Virus record (IMG/VR): IMGVR_UViG_3300037153_000772 | Location: 1-34,352 of that record | Direction: 5' to 3' (one strand) | DNA from: a virus | DNA length: 34,352 nt | The notes under the pieces: model-generated | Told to the model about the DNA's origin: nothing | Databases searched by the model: none | What the model saw: the letters and a program-made list of their open reading frames with translations, nothing else | Part shown: positions 1 through 7,611 of the stretch, piece by piece | Layout: every line of letters begins with the position of its first letter | Position numbering within the stretch: the stretch's first letter is position 1 | Translations under genes and position numbers: made by a program

Positions 1-2374
1 TGCCCTTTTGCAGGGCCGCGCCCAGTCCGTCGATCGCGATCTGGACGGCGGTCAACGTGAAGTCGATCGTCGTCGGGATGATCAGGTTGACCCCCGGAAT
101 GTGGCCAACGACATAGAGCGCCACCCACCCCTCAACGGCCGCAAACACCAGATTGGCCGTCTTGATCGGATCGAGGATTTCCGGGGCGCGCAGGATCATG
201 CTCCACGAGAGATGGGGCACAATTTTGTCACGCAGGAAGTGCTCGACGGTCTTCGCCCGCTGATCGGCCGAGGCCCACTCGGCGCTGAAATCAACATCGG
301 TGGGAATCCCGAGTTGCATTTTCCAGTCGGGCTCGACCACGATGGTGCCGAGCGCGGCCTTGATCGCATTGGCGGCGGCATCCTTCGTCCCCGCCGCCAG
401 TTCGACGATCACGCCGGAGACCACGACCGCGACATCGCCGAGGTCGAGTTCCTGCTGCTGACCGAACATCGGGCTCGCCGGGTCTTGACTAATCGAGCCG
501 CCGGCCAGTTGCCGTTTCACCCACGACCAGAGATCGGTGATCCCGGCCCAGGTGAGTGTGCCGATGGTGACGACCAAATCGAGCATGATCCCGGCTTCCT
601 TCGCCGCGGCCTGGAGTTCGGTGACGACCGTGTCCCAGATCGTTCCCCAGTCGATGTCCCCGACTGCGCGCGTCACCGTGTCCCAGATCGTGGTCGCCAG
701 CCCGGCGAACCAATCAAGGAGATCAGGCAGCTTGTCGATCGCGCCCTGGAGGAATCCGGCGAGCATCGACACCCCGGCCCCTTTGAGCCAGTCGAAGGCG
801 CGGCTCACAAACTGCACGACCACCGCCTGGATCAGGCCGAAGGCGGCGACGGCAACATCTTTGAAGCGCCCGAGGATGCGCTCCCCGACCGTCAGCGCCC
901 CCGAGAAATCCCCCTGGAAGACTTCCTGGATCAACCGCCCGAAGTCAATCCATAAGCTGCCGAGCGTGTGCACCAGGCGATCGAGCGGGCGGAAGCCGGT
1001 GGTGATGGACTTCAGGAACTCGCCGATGGCCTTGAGCGGCGCCGCGAGGAAATCCCCGACCCCGGCGATCGTTTTGCGAAGCTTGCGGAAGGCGCGGTCT
1101 AAGTCACCTTTGAGCAACGCCCGGATCATCTCGACGAAGCCGCCGCCGATCTTCTTGATCGCGTTCAAGAGCCGGCCAAAGAGCCGGGCCACCGCCTGCA
1201 ACGGGCCGGGCAGATGACTGAGCCAATCGTTCATGATGTCGCCGTCACTATTGACGGCTTTGATGTAGCGCACGAAGACGCGGAAGAGTTCGCCGAGTCC
1301 ACGGATAGCGTCACCGAAGCCGAGGATATTGGCGCGGTACGCGATGCCGAGCAGGACCAGGGCGGCAATGACGAGCCCGATCGGACCGAGGAGCAGGGCG
1401 AAGACCGGAGCCAGCGCCCCGAGCGCCTGGGCGACGAAGCCGAGCGCGACCAGCACCGGGCCCAGCGCGGCGGCGGCGGCGAGGACGACCACCACCCAGC
1501 GCCGCAGCTGCGGGCTGAAGTCGCGAAACCGGGCCAACAAGCCTTTCAGGCCTGCCGTTGCCCGCAGGACAAAGGGCAACAGCTCCTGCCCCATGACGGC
1601 GGCGGTGTCGAGCAGTTGGGCTTTGAGGCGACGGGTGGCGTTGGCGAGCCCATCCTGGGTATCGGTGAAGTCGCCGGAAACGGCAGTCGTCTGCTGCTGG
1701 ATCAAGGACCAGCGGGCCATCACCTTCGCCTGCTCGCTGACCTCGCTCGTGCTGGCGGCAAGGCCGAGCCGGACCGCTTCTTGGGCGACCGCCTGCTCGG
1801 TCAATAAGACGTTGTAGGCCCGAATCGGCTCGCTTTCCCCAATGAGCGCCGAGCGCAGGGCGTCGAGGGCCTGCGCGGGGTCGGTGTTGAAGGCCGACGC
1901 GAGATCGGCCCCGAGCCCGATGATCTGCTCGCTTAAGCCCGCCGCCTGATCGGAACTCTGCCCCGCCTTCTGGAAGAGGCCGCCGAAGTTGGCGGCGGCC
2001 TCCAGCGCCGCGCTCTGCGCGATGCCCATCGCATCGGCGGTGGTGGTGCTCCAGTCGACCACCGTTTTGCCGGCGCTGCCGAAAATCTTTTCGGTGAGGT
2101 TGACCGCTTCATTGAGATCGCTCGCGGCCGTCACCGCGAGCGCCCCCAGCCCGAGCAGGGGCGTGCTCACCCCGAGACTGAGCGATTGCCCGGCCCCACG
2201 CATCCGCGCCCCGACGGCGGTGAAACTGTCGCCGAGGCCGCGTAGCGACGAGCCGGCCTTTTCTGCCTGGGCCTGGATCGTCTTCAGCGATTGCCCCGCC
2301 GCCTCAAGGCCATGGGCCACCAGATCGATCGTGATCTTGCCCTGGACGTTTAAATCGGCGCCGCCGATGCTCAT
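1..2374 (-). CDS. Tape measure protein, N-terminal part (runs off the left edge)
   Basis: The frame is open from an ATG at 2374 to the window edge, giving 791 codons without a stop. The ATG overlaps the TGA of the tail chaperone frame (ATGA), so translation is probably coupled. The protein starts MSIGGADLNVQGKITIDLVA, then has an Ala/Gln-rich helical region, a long hydrophobic stretch at about residues 290-345, and alternating amphipathic segments rich in Ala, Leu and Trp. This is the usual make-up of siphovirus tape measure proteins, which set tail length and pass into the host envelope. The C-terminal part is at 33804-34352, so the whole protein has at least about 973 residues. The call rests on length, composition, and position directly after tube and chaperone genes. 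Confidence 0.88.
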   Translation of the reverse strand, partial: MSIGGADLNVQGKITIDLVAHGLEAAGQSLKTIQAQAEKAGSSLRGLGDSFTAVGARMRGAGQSLSLGVSTPLLGLGALAVTAASDLNEAVNLTEKIFGSAGKTVVDWSTTTADAMGIAQSAALEAAANFGGLFQKAGQSSDQAAGLSEQIIGLGADLASAFNTDPAQALDALRSALIGESEPIRAYNVLLTEQAVAQEAVRLGLAASTSEVSEQAKVMARWSLIQQQTTAVSGDFTDTQDGLANATRRLKAQLLDTAAVMGQELLPFVLRATAGLKGLLARFRDFSPQLRRWVVVVLAAAAALGPVLVALGFVAQALGALAPVFALLLGPIGLVIAALVLLGIAYRANILGFGDAIRGLGELFRVFVRYIKAVNSDGDIMNDWLSHLPGPLQAVARLFGRLLNAIKKIGGGFVEMIRALLKGDLDRAFRKLRKTIAGVGDFLAAPLKAIGEFLKSITTGFRPLDRLVHTLGSLWIDFGRLIQEVFQGDFSGALTVGERILGRFKDVAVAAFGLIQAVVVQFVSRAFDWLKGAGVSMLAGFLQGAIDKLPDLLDWFAGLATTIWDTVTRAVGDIDWGTIWDTVVTELQAAAKEAGIMLDLVVTIGTLTWAGITDLWSWVKRQLAGGSISQDPASPMFGQQQELDLGDVAVVVSGVIVELAAGTKDAAANAIKAALGTIVVEPDWKMQLGIPTDVDFSAEWASADQRAKTVEHFLRDKIVPHLSWSMILRAPEILDPIKTANLVFAAVEGWVALYVVGHIPGVNLIIPTTIDFTLTAVQIAIDGLGAALQKG

Positions 2375-2658
2375 GCCGGTTTCCCAATCAACGCCAAGAC
2401 ATCAACCACCGGCCGTTCACTCGGCTCAACCGTCTCCCGCTCATCGAGCCCGAGCAGTTCGCGGTGTTTGGCCTGCCGCGTGAGCTCACTGGCGTCACCC
2501 GGCAACCGCGCCATCTCCGCCTCGTACGTCAGGCTAAACGCGAGCACAGCGGCGTCAGCGTCGAACCGCAACGGCGGGCTCGTCAGGTACGCCCACGGGC
2601 TCACTCCGTAGCGTTCCCCCAGCCGGTCCAGCAACAGCAGCAGCGGCCGGTTCTGGAA
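2371..2658 (-). CDS. Tail assembly chaperone, frameshift extension (gpGT-like)
   Basis: This is the downstream reading frame of the tail chaperone pair. It encodes about 94 residues after the proposed shift, beginning QNRPLLLLLDRLGERYG and containing SPWAYL, typical of the T domain of tail assembly chaperones, and ends with a TGA that overlaps the tape measure ATG. An in-frame ATG exists at 2760, but the residues between it and the shift site are Arg/Trp-rich and look like out-of-frame translation. A +1 shift at 2659-2656 would join it to the first 161 residues of the upstream frame, giving a product of about 255 residues. Such fusions hold the tape measure protein before tube assembly. Confidence 0.72.
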   Translation of the reverse strand, partial: FQNRPLLLLLDRLGERYGVSPWAYLTSPPLRFDADAAVLAFSLTYEAEMARLPGDASELTRQAKHRELLGLDERETVEPSERPVVDVLALIGKPA

Positions 2659-3139
2659 AGGCCGGGGCCAACGCGGCCGCCTCCTCCCCGCCCTGGCACC
2701 ACGTCCAGTAGGCCAGACGGTCAGCCCGCGCGATCTCCTCCAGCGCCAGTTCGTGCTCACCGTCCGTTACGTCAGCGGGCGTCGCCACCAAGCGTGGATC
2801 GAGAAACCCGGCCAGACAGGCGGCGTCGGCGAGTTGTTGCTGTTGCCGTAATGCCGCCAGCGGTCCCCCCGCCGCCGCCAGCACATCGTCCAGCACGGGT
2901 GCCTCGCCGCCGCCGCCAATCTGCGTCGACAGCATGTCATTCACGACGCTTTGCAGCCCCGCCGGGATGGCGTCAAGGGCGATCAGTTCGAGCAAGTCCA
3001 ACCGCCGCACCAGCGCCTCGCCGCCGGTTGCGGGCAAGGGAAAGACGATTTCCGCGGCGGCCTGGCTCGCCTGCCGGGCCGCCCGGATGGCACTGGCGCG
3101 GGAGACCGGCGCCTGCCCGTTGGCCTTGGTTGCCATCAC
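2555..3139 (-). CDS. Tail assembly chaperone (gpG-like, zero frame)
   Basis: This frame encodes 194 residues between the tail tube gene and the tape measure gene, the invariant place of siphovirus tail chaperones. The GTG at 3139 overlaps the TGA of the tube gene; an ATG follows at once. The N-terminal part is helical (LVRRLDLLELIALDAIPAG) with a middle region rich in Leu, Ala and Gln. After Phe161 the zero frame becomes Pro/Ala/Val-rich and low in complexity, while the +1 frame becomes clearly protein-like. This suggests that the short product ends at 2555 and a fraction of ribosomes shift into the second frame. Confidence 0.75.
   Translation of the reverse strand: MMATKANGQAPVSRASAIRAARQASQAAAEIVFPLPATGGEALVRRLDLLELIALDAIPAGLQSVVNDMLSTQIGGGGEAPVLDDVLAAAGGPLAALRQQQQLADAACLAGFLDPRLVATPADVTDGEHELALEEIARADRLAYWTWCQGGEEAAALAPAFPEPAAAAVAGPAGGTLRSEPVGVPDEPAVAVRR
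2655..2662 (-). other. Candidate +1 ribosomal frameshift site (GCC UUU CC)
   Basis: On the minus strand the zero-frame codons are GCC TTT CCA, with TTT at 2659-2657. Slippage of the Phe tRNA from UUU to UUC moves the ribosome +1 into the frame encoding QNRPLLLLL. UUU-C is a known +1 slip context (influenza PA-X uses UCC UUU CGU), and +1 shifting of tail chaperones is known in SPP1-type phages. No canonical -1 heptamer is visible in the overlap. The exact site is inferred from where protein-like sequence moves from one frame to the other. Confidence 0.5.
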
Positions 3140-3696
3140 GCCAATGCCGCGTAGGTCGCGGCCTCTTCGATCGTGTAGAGGTCACCCACGGCAAAGACCG
3201 GCGGCCCGGTTTGGGCCACGGTCGCGGCATAGGCGACGAGCGCCATCGTCGGCGTCGCGTACTCGCCCTGATTGGCCGTGATCGTGGGCTCGGACGACGC
3301 CGCCACCCGCGGGAAGATATAGGTCGTATGCCCGCCCGATTTGTCCCGTTGCTGCGCCCGCAGGCGGCCATAGGAGCGCTGGTTCGCATTGAGATTCTTG
3401 GTCAATCGGGTGACCAACGTCGCGCCGGTCCCGGTCGTGGCCGGCGTGCTCCCGATCAGGGCGCCCATGAAGGCGATCTCCAGACCGGCGGTTTCGAACT
3501 CCAGTTCGTACCGTTCGTTGTTCTCGCCTTGTTCGAGCTGGACGTCGCCGCCCTCGATGTCGAAGGTATCGGCCTGATAGGTCATCGCCACCCGCCGCGG
3601 CCGCGTCGACAGAATCGGCGTGCCCGGCTGGCTGGTGCTGACATCGAGGAGCGCGAAATCCACCCGGTACAGTCCGCGTGGCAGTTGCAAAGCCAT
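3136..3696 (-). CDS. Major tail (tube) protein
   Basis: A 186-residue protein starts MALQLPRGLYRVDFALLD and has beta-rich sequence, including YELEFETAGLEIAFMGALIG and TTGTGATLVTRLTKN, compatible with a siphovirus tail tube subunit. It lies after the head-completion and terminator genes and directly before the chaperone pair, which is the standard order. Its stop overlaps the chaperone start. Size is near that of many tube proteins (about 150-260 residues). No Ig-like C-terminal domain is seen. The call rests mainly on position, length and beta-rich composition. Confidence 0.75.
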   Translation of the reverse strand: MALQLPRGLYRVDFALLDVSTSQPGTPILSTRPRRVAMTYQADTFDIEGGDVQLEQGENNERYELEFETAGLEIAFMGALIGSTPATTGTGATLVTRLTKNLNANQRSYGRLRAQQRDKSGGHTTYIFPRVAASSEPTITANQGEYATPTMALVAYAATVAQTGPPVFAVGDLYTIEEAATYAALA

Positions 3697-3699
3697 GAC

Positions 3700-4062
3700 C
3701 TAGTCCTCCGTAAAATGCGCCGCTTCCGGCAATCCTTGGATCACGAGCCAGTCATCGTTTTCGACTGCTTGCACGAAGTCCCACGGCGCCGGGCCCCAGA
3801 TATAGGTCCGCGACAAGCCCTCAGCCGGGCCGAGGATGCGGGTGGTGACGCCGGGAATGGCGGCGGTCACCGGATAATGCCCACCGCCCGGTTTCGGTCC
3901 GCCCAACCGCCGGGCATTGAACGCCTCGACATCGGCCATGCCCATCCGCCCGGCGGCGATCGCGGCCCGCACCCGCTCCCCATCGATCACGAGCGGATCA
4001 CGCGCGCCGACATAGCGCACCCGGACGGGCGGCTTATGGCCGTTACTCGTCGTCACCGTCAT
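3700..4062 (-). CDS. Hypothetical protein in the head-tail region
   Basis: About 120 residues are encoded. The ATG at 4062 lies within the end of the upstream gene; a GTG at 4056 has better ribosome-binding spacing (GAGG then 6 bases). The protein contains VRVRYVGARDPLVIDGERV, a Gly-rich GGPKPGGGHYPV segment, and an end rich in Trp, Glu and Asp (WDFVQAVENDDWLVIQGLPE). The first part resembles short beta-strand head-tail or connector-like proteins, but I do not recognise a family. It lies just upstream of the tail tube gene and is presumably a structural or assembly protein. Confidence 0.6.
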   Translation of the reverse strand: MTVTTSNGHKPPVRVRYVGARDPLVIDGERVRAAIAAGRMGMADVEAFNARRLGGPKPGGGHYPVTAAIPGVTTRILGPAEGLSRTYIWGPAPWDFVQAVENDDWLVIQGLPEAAHFTED

Positions 4063-4231
4063 CCTCAGGCGGCGCGGCCGGTTCCGCATCCGCCTTGCGC
4101 CAGCGGGAGCCGCCGCGCGACTCCGCGACCACATCGAGCACCCAGCCCTCCGGCGCGACGCCGGTCTCGGCGTACTCCTGATCGAGCTTCGCCAATTCGG
4201 CGTCCGTGGGTTCCTTTGCTTTGCCTGCCAT
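4043..4231 (-). CDS. Small acidic protein of unknown function
   Basis: This 62-residue ORF starts MAGKAKEPTDAELAKLDQ after a strong ribosome binding site (AGGAGG, 6 bases before ATG). The C-terminus is very acidic (EDDGDDE), with a short Arg/Ser patch before it. It sits between the tail terminator and the next structural gene on the same strand and overlaps the latter by about 20 bases. Acidic small proteins are common among head-tail genes, but no role is assigned. Confidence 0.65.
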   Translation of the reverse strand: MAGKAKEPTDAELAKLDQEYAETGVAPEGWVLDVVAESRGGSRWRKADAEPAAPPEDDGDDE

Positions 4232-4241
4232 ACGTTTCCTC

Positions 4242-4688
4242 CTACCAATCCTGCACATACGTGTCGGGATCGCGTTCTTCCGCCGTCCAGCCAACGTCGA
4301 CGAACAACGCCCCGATCTCCTCATCCATCGCCGGTGGGCCGCCGTGCCCGGTCATGTCGAAGCGATCGGCCAATCCGCCTAAGCGCGGGTCGGCCCGGAA
4401 GGCGGCATCGACGGCGTCGATCAACGGGATCAGGGCGCGCACCGCATCGTCGAGCCGCATGCCGCGGTTGACATAGAGGCGCACGGCGCCGTTCCTGACG
4501 CGGTAGCGCTCCAAGCCCAGGGCGTCGTGATCACGGGTGAAACTGGCCAGGCCGAAGCGGACCTCGGCCGCCGGGAACTCCTCGGTCTGCTCGGCGATCC
4601 CGGTCCGCACCCGTTTCAAGGTGCCGTCGGCGACGAGCGGCAGCAGTAACGCCGTCACGGCGTCACAGGTAGCCGCGAGGGTGGTCAT
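4242..4688 (-). CDS. Tail terminator / tail completion protein
   Basis: A 148-residue protein starts MTTLAATCDAVTALLLPLVA, with an N-terminal helix, a central beta sheet (EVRFGLASFTRDHDAL, AVRLYVNRGM) and a helix with DAVDAAFRADPRL. This alpha/beta pattern and its place directly after an HK97 gp10-like gene fit tail terminator proteins that cap the tail tube and join it to the head. Its start overlaps the upstream stop (ATGA at 4685-4688), indicating coupling. Assignment is by context and fold pattern rather than a diagnostic motif. Confidence 0.65.
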   Translation of the reverse strand: MTTLAATCDAVTALLLPLVADGTLKRVRTGIAEQTEEFPAAEVRFGLASFTRDHDALGLERYRVRNGAVRLYVNRGMRLDDAVRALIPLIDAVDAAFRADPRLGGLADRFDMTGHGGPPAMDEEIGALFVDVGWTAEERDPDTYVQDW

Positions 4689-5179
4689 GGCCGGCCTCTG
4701 AGCGCGGCGATGATCGCGCCCTTCAAGCCGACGACTTCCCGCGCCAGCACCGGCCGCAGCTCGGCGAGGGTTTGCGTCAAGACGCGTTCACCACGGATGC
4801 CCCGGCGGGCGATCCGGCGGCGCATGATGAATTCCAATTCGAACGGGATGCCGTGCCGTCGCATCCAGCCGCGGAGGACGCCGGGCGGCGGCATCCGCGC
4901 CCCGGCCCGGCGCCCGAACTCGCGGACCGGGGCGTAGGGCACATTGCTGCCAAAGCGGCCCGTCACCGTGCGCGGCCCGGTCTGGACGTCGCTGGTGATG
5001 GAGCGCCGGTAGTGGCCGGTATCGACCGCGACCTTGCTCTTGGCGCGGTGCTCCCCTTCCAGCACCGCCCGGCGAACGACCCGCTCCGTGCCCTGCTCCA
5101 GGGCCGGCAGAAGCTGCGGGAAGCGCGCCGCCAGGGCGTGCACATCCCGCATATCGACGGTGACGCGGATGCCGTCCAT
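4685..5179 (-). CDS. HK97 gp10-like head-tail joining protein
   Basis: The 164-residue product has the family pattern: an N-terminal helix (VHALAARFPQLLPALEQG), then ARS-type motif AKSKVAVDTGHYRRSI, followed by YAPVREFGRRAGARMPPPG. The VDTGHYRRSI and YAPVREFG segments are hallmark features of the HK97 gp10 / minor head protein family, which takes part in neck completion. The gene lies between the connector (5183-5755) and tail terminator genes, as in HK97-like phages. C-terminal residues 110-164 are Arg-rich helices. Confidence 0.85.
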   Translation of the reverse strand: MDGIRVTVDMRDVHALAARFPQLLPALEQGTERVVRRAVLEGEHRAKSKVAVDTGHYRRSITSDVQTGPRTVTGRFGSNVPYAPVREFGRRAGARMPPPGVLRGWMRRHGIPFELEFIMRRRIARRGIRGERVLTQTLAELRPVLAREVVGLKGAIIAALRGRP

Positions 5180-5182
5180 GAC

Positions 5183-5755
5183 TTACACGGGCAGCGGCGG
5201 CAGGCGGTAGCGGGCAACGGCCCGCTTCACCCGCTCGTCGGACCAGGGATTACTCGGGCGAAACGTCAACCCTTCCGGGCCACTGACCTCGCCGGCCGGC
5301 GTGCGATCACGCCGGAGATAGCCGGCGACGAGGACGCTGGCAGCCTCGACGATCTCGGGCGGGACCGGACCCGGCGGCAGATCGGCGAAGGCGCCGGTCA
5401 CCGCAACGGGTCCGCTGAAACCCGAGGGATAGGTCCATCCGGCCCGCACGAGCCCCCAGTACCGGTCATACGTGGGCCACACCAGCCGGTAGTCCTCGGC
5501 GGCCACGGTCGTGCCGTTATCGTCAACTGCGCTCACGGTGAGCGCCGGCGGATCGAGCACGACGGGACCGCTGCCACGACAGGGACAGAAGGTCAGCGTT
5601 CGCGGTTCCGGCTCCGTGCCAAATCCGCTCACGCGGCAGGCGGCGTCAAGCTCGGCGCTGGCCGTGGCGTTGAGCGCATCGAACGTCGTCAGGTCGGGCT
5701 CGACCTCGGCGTCGAGGATCGTCTTGACGCGGGCAATGTCAGCGTACGCGCTCAT
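5183..5755 (-). CDS. Head-tail connector protein (HK97 gp6-like)
   Basis: The 190-residue product begins MSAYADIARVKTILDAEV, a helical start typical of gp6-like adaptors (often seen as a DNA-packaging or connector family). It has a central beta-rich insert with FCPCRGSGPVVLDPPALTV and ends in helices including PPEIVEAASVLVAGYLRRD and DERVKRAVARYRLPPL. Such proteins form a ring below the portal. The start overlaps the upstream stop by 4 bases. The two Cys in FCPCRG are unusual but no metal-binding role can be claimed. Confidence 0.78.
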   Translation of the reverse strand: MSAYADIARVKTILDAEVEPDLTTFDALNATASAELDAACRVSGFGTEPEPRTLTFCPCRGSGPVVLDPPALTVSAVDDNGTTVAAEDYRLVWPTYDRYWGLVRAGWTYPSGFSGPVAVTGAFADLPPGPVPPEIVEAASVLVAGYLRRDRTPAGEVSGPEGLTFRPSNPWSDERVKRAVARYRLPPLPV

Positions 5756-6102
5756 GACCGGGTCTCGTCTGGGGTCACCGTGCGATTCTCAGGCGCAGCC
5801 GAGAGCTTGCGCGCTTCCTCGGCGGCGGCGGGATCGGTTTCACCCGCCTCGGCATCAGCCGGCGGCGTCTCCTCCTCATCCGCAGTCGGTTCGTCCTCAG
5901 TCTCGTCTTCCTCGTCCTCGGCGGGCGGAAGGATCGTCTTGTCATCGTCAGGCATGATTGCTCCAAAGGCGCGGACCAGGCTCAATCGGGGATTGGCCGG
6001 CAGGATGGTCACCAGATGCCGCGGTTGCGGCGTGCGTTGGGCCAGCCCGGCCTCCTCCAAGGTGGCTTCGGGGCTGCCCGGTTGCTTGATGCGGGTGTTC
6101 AC
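5752..6102 (-). CDS. Acidic head-region protein, unknown function
   Basis: The 116-residue frame starts with GTG at 6102, overlapping the upstream stop (GTGA). Residues 1-49 are mixed; from MPDDDKTILPP on, the protein is extremely acidic with many Glu and Asp. An internal ATG at 5955 has a strong GGAG site 5 bases upstream, so a 67-residue acidic product is an equally good or additional start. It lies between the capsid and connector genes. An acidic scaffolding-like or DNA-mimic role is possible, but nothing in the sequence proves one. Confidence 0.6.
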   Translation of the reverse strand: MNTRIKQPGSPEATLEEAGLAQRTPQPRHLVTILPANPRLSLVRAFGAIMPDDDKTILPPAEDEEDETEDEPTADEEETPPADAEAGETDPAAAEEARKLSAAPENRTVTPDETRS

Positions 6103-6314
6103 GGTCTCGACTTGGCGGATTTCTCCGCGGGTTCCGGTTCAGGCTTGGCGGATTTCTCCGCGGGTTCCGGTTCAGGCTTGGCTTCGGGTTGCCCGATCTT
6201 CTTCGGCGCATCCACCGGGCGCATGGTCGCGCCCTCGGGGAGCTCGTCCCCTTTGCGTACTCGGCGCGGAAACCCGCCGATGTCGATCACGCCATCCGTT
6301 TCGGCTCTGGCCAT
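6099..6314 (-). CDS. Small capsid-region protein with PEPEPAEKSA repeats
   Basis: The 71-residue product begins MARAETDGVIDIGGFPRRV, includes KGDELPEGATMRPVDAP, and ends in a repeated tail with two copies of KPEPEPAEKSA. The first half resembles the short proteins often found right after the major capsid protein gene in HK97-type phages (head fibre or decoration candidates). The repeated tail comes from an exact 33-base tandem duplication. Its role is unknown. It follows the capsid gene by 13 bases on the same strand. Confidence 0.62.
   Translation of the reverse strand: MARAETDGVIDIGGFPRRVRKGDELPEGATMRPVDAPKKIGQPEAKPEPEPAEKSAKPEPEPAEKSAKSRP
6111..6176. repeat. 33-base perfect tandem repeat, two copies
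   Basis: Two identical 33-base units lie at 6111-6143 and 6144-6176, followed by the first five bases of a third. They are in frame with the small capsid-region gene and encode an 11-residue Pro/Glu/Lys repeat. The perfect identity points to a recent duplication and probable copy-number variation. Confidence 0.9.
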
Positions 6315-6327
6315 GTCAGGTCTCCGA

Positions 6328-7611
6328 TCACGCCAAAGTCACATTGGCAAATGCGTTTGCTTTATGAACCGCAAGTGCGATTCGTTCCTCAGCAAGAAAC
6401 ACGAAGATGTTGCGAATGAAGAAATCACTGTGCTGGTCGGCGACGAAGATCGTGCCGGCCATGCGGTCGAGAATCGTCGCCTGGCTGCCAGCGCCGACGA
6501 GGGCCGTGCCCGCGGTGACGGCATTCGCCTCAACCACGGTCAAGCCCCAGAGGCGGGCGGGATCGGCCGCGCCGTACGGGCCCAGCCCATAGAACGCGCC
6601 GGTGTCCATCACCGCGCCACTGAACAGGACCCAGTCGGCCGGGTTCAGCGCGACGAAGGTCGCCCGCGTTTTCGAGGCGGCGTAGATCGCGCCTTTGGCC
6701 GCGTTGATCCGGTTGAAGTTCTCGGCGGCGGTGCCAACACCCGGCACCGGATTGGCCGTGAAATAGGTGGCGTCGAGGACCAGGATGCCGGTCTGGTCGA
6801 GGATGCCGCTCATATTGGGCGAGGTGCCGTCGCCGGCCACCACCTGGTCGATCTCTTCTTCGACCAGCCCGTTGAGCAGGTTGCCTTCGAGGAAGGCCCG
6901 CATCTGGCCGTTATCGTCGAGCGATTGCCGCGTGATCGGAATCCAATGGGCAATCGTCACCACCGGCGCGACCACGTTCTCGAAGACTTTGGCGCTTTCG
7001 GGTTTGGCTCCGGTGCTGACCGTGGTCGCCTCGGCCACGGCGGCGGCGTTATTGGTAAAGCTGACTTCCCGCACGTAGTTGATCGCCGATTGATCGGTCG
7101 TGCCAACGTTGAGCACGCTCCGCAGCGGATTCGCCATCAGGGGCGTGCCGCCCGAGATCGCGTCCACCCGTTCGCTGCCGCCGACGCCGTGGATCAAGGC
7201 CCGCTGTTCGGACTCCGTCCGGGTGCGAAAGAAACTGCCGATCGTAAAGGGCGCGCTCTTGCCGCTGGGCCGGGCGCGGTACTCCTTGAGCTCGTCACTC
7301 GCGGCGAAGCGGTCGGAGAGCGGCCGCCGGTCGGGCGGTTTGCCCGAGGCGGGGTCGACATCGGCCTGACCGTTCGCCGGAACGGTCCGTTCGTCGCGGA
7401 TGATCACCGTGTCGGCGATGGCGCGGCGCGTTTCGTCGATGCTGATCTCGCGGGCCAGTTTCGGCCCGACCTCGTTCAGTTCGGCGATGAGCTGATCGAG
7501 TTTGCTGTTGTCCTCGTCGCTGCGTTTGTCTTGCAGAACGAGGGCCTCCACCTGGGTGGAGAGCGCCGCCTGCTGCTCGCGTAACTGCACGAGTGCCGGT
7601 GATGGGTTCAT
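6328..7611 (-). CDS. Major capsid protein (HK97 fold)
   Basis: This 427-residue protein follows the prohead protease with a 4-base overlap. The N-terminal ~100 residues are helical and charged (RSDEDNSKLDQLIAELNEV), matching the delta scaffolding domain that is cut away after assembly. The body has HK97-type features: NPLRSVLNVGTTDQSAINYV, an E-loop-like region with TKSG-type sequence (VSTGAKPESAKVFE), then ITRQSLDD and LVEEEIDQVVAGDGTSPNMSG. The end (LAEERIALAVHKANAFANVTLA) is typical of these proteins. Length, order and motifs agree, so the assignment is strong. Confidence 0.94.
   Translation of the reverse strand: MNPSPALVQLREQQAALSTQVEALVLQDKRSDEDNSKLDQLIAELNEVGPKLAREISIDETRRAIADTVIIRDERTVPANGQADVDPASGKPPDRRPLSDRFAASDELKEYRARPSGKSAPFTIGSFFRTRTESEQRALIHGVGGSERVDAISGGTPLMANPLRSVLNVGTTDQSAINYVREVSFTNNAAAVAEATTVSTGAKPESAKVFENVVAPVVTIAHWIPITRQSLDDNGQMRAFLEGNLLNGLVEEEIDQVVAGDGTSPNMSGILDQTGILVLDATYFTANPVPGVGTAAENFNRINAAKGAIYAASKTRATFVALNPADWVLFSGAVMDTGAFYGLGPYGAADPARLWGLTVVEANAVTAGTALVGAGSQATILDRMAGTIFVADQHSDFFIRNIFVFLAEERIALAVHKANAFANVTLA

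Noticed and set aside
2464-4476. Long plus-strand ORF of 670 codons opposite the tail genes
   Set aside because: Arg/Pro-rich shadow of several well-supported minus-strand genes, caused by high GC; no ribosome site or family motif.
4772-7584. Long plus-strand ORFs opposite the connector and capsid genes
   Set aside because: They are antisense to strong structural genes and their composition (Arg, Gly, Asp, His) is that of shadow frames.
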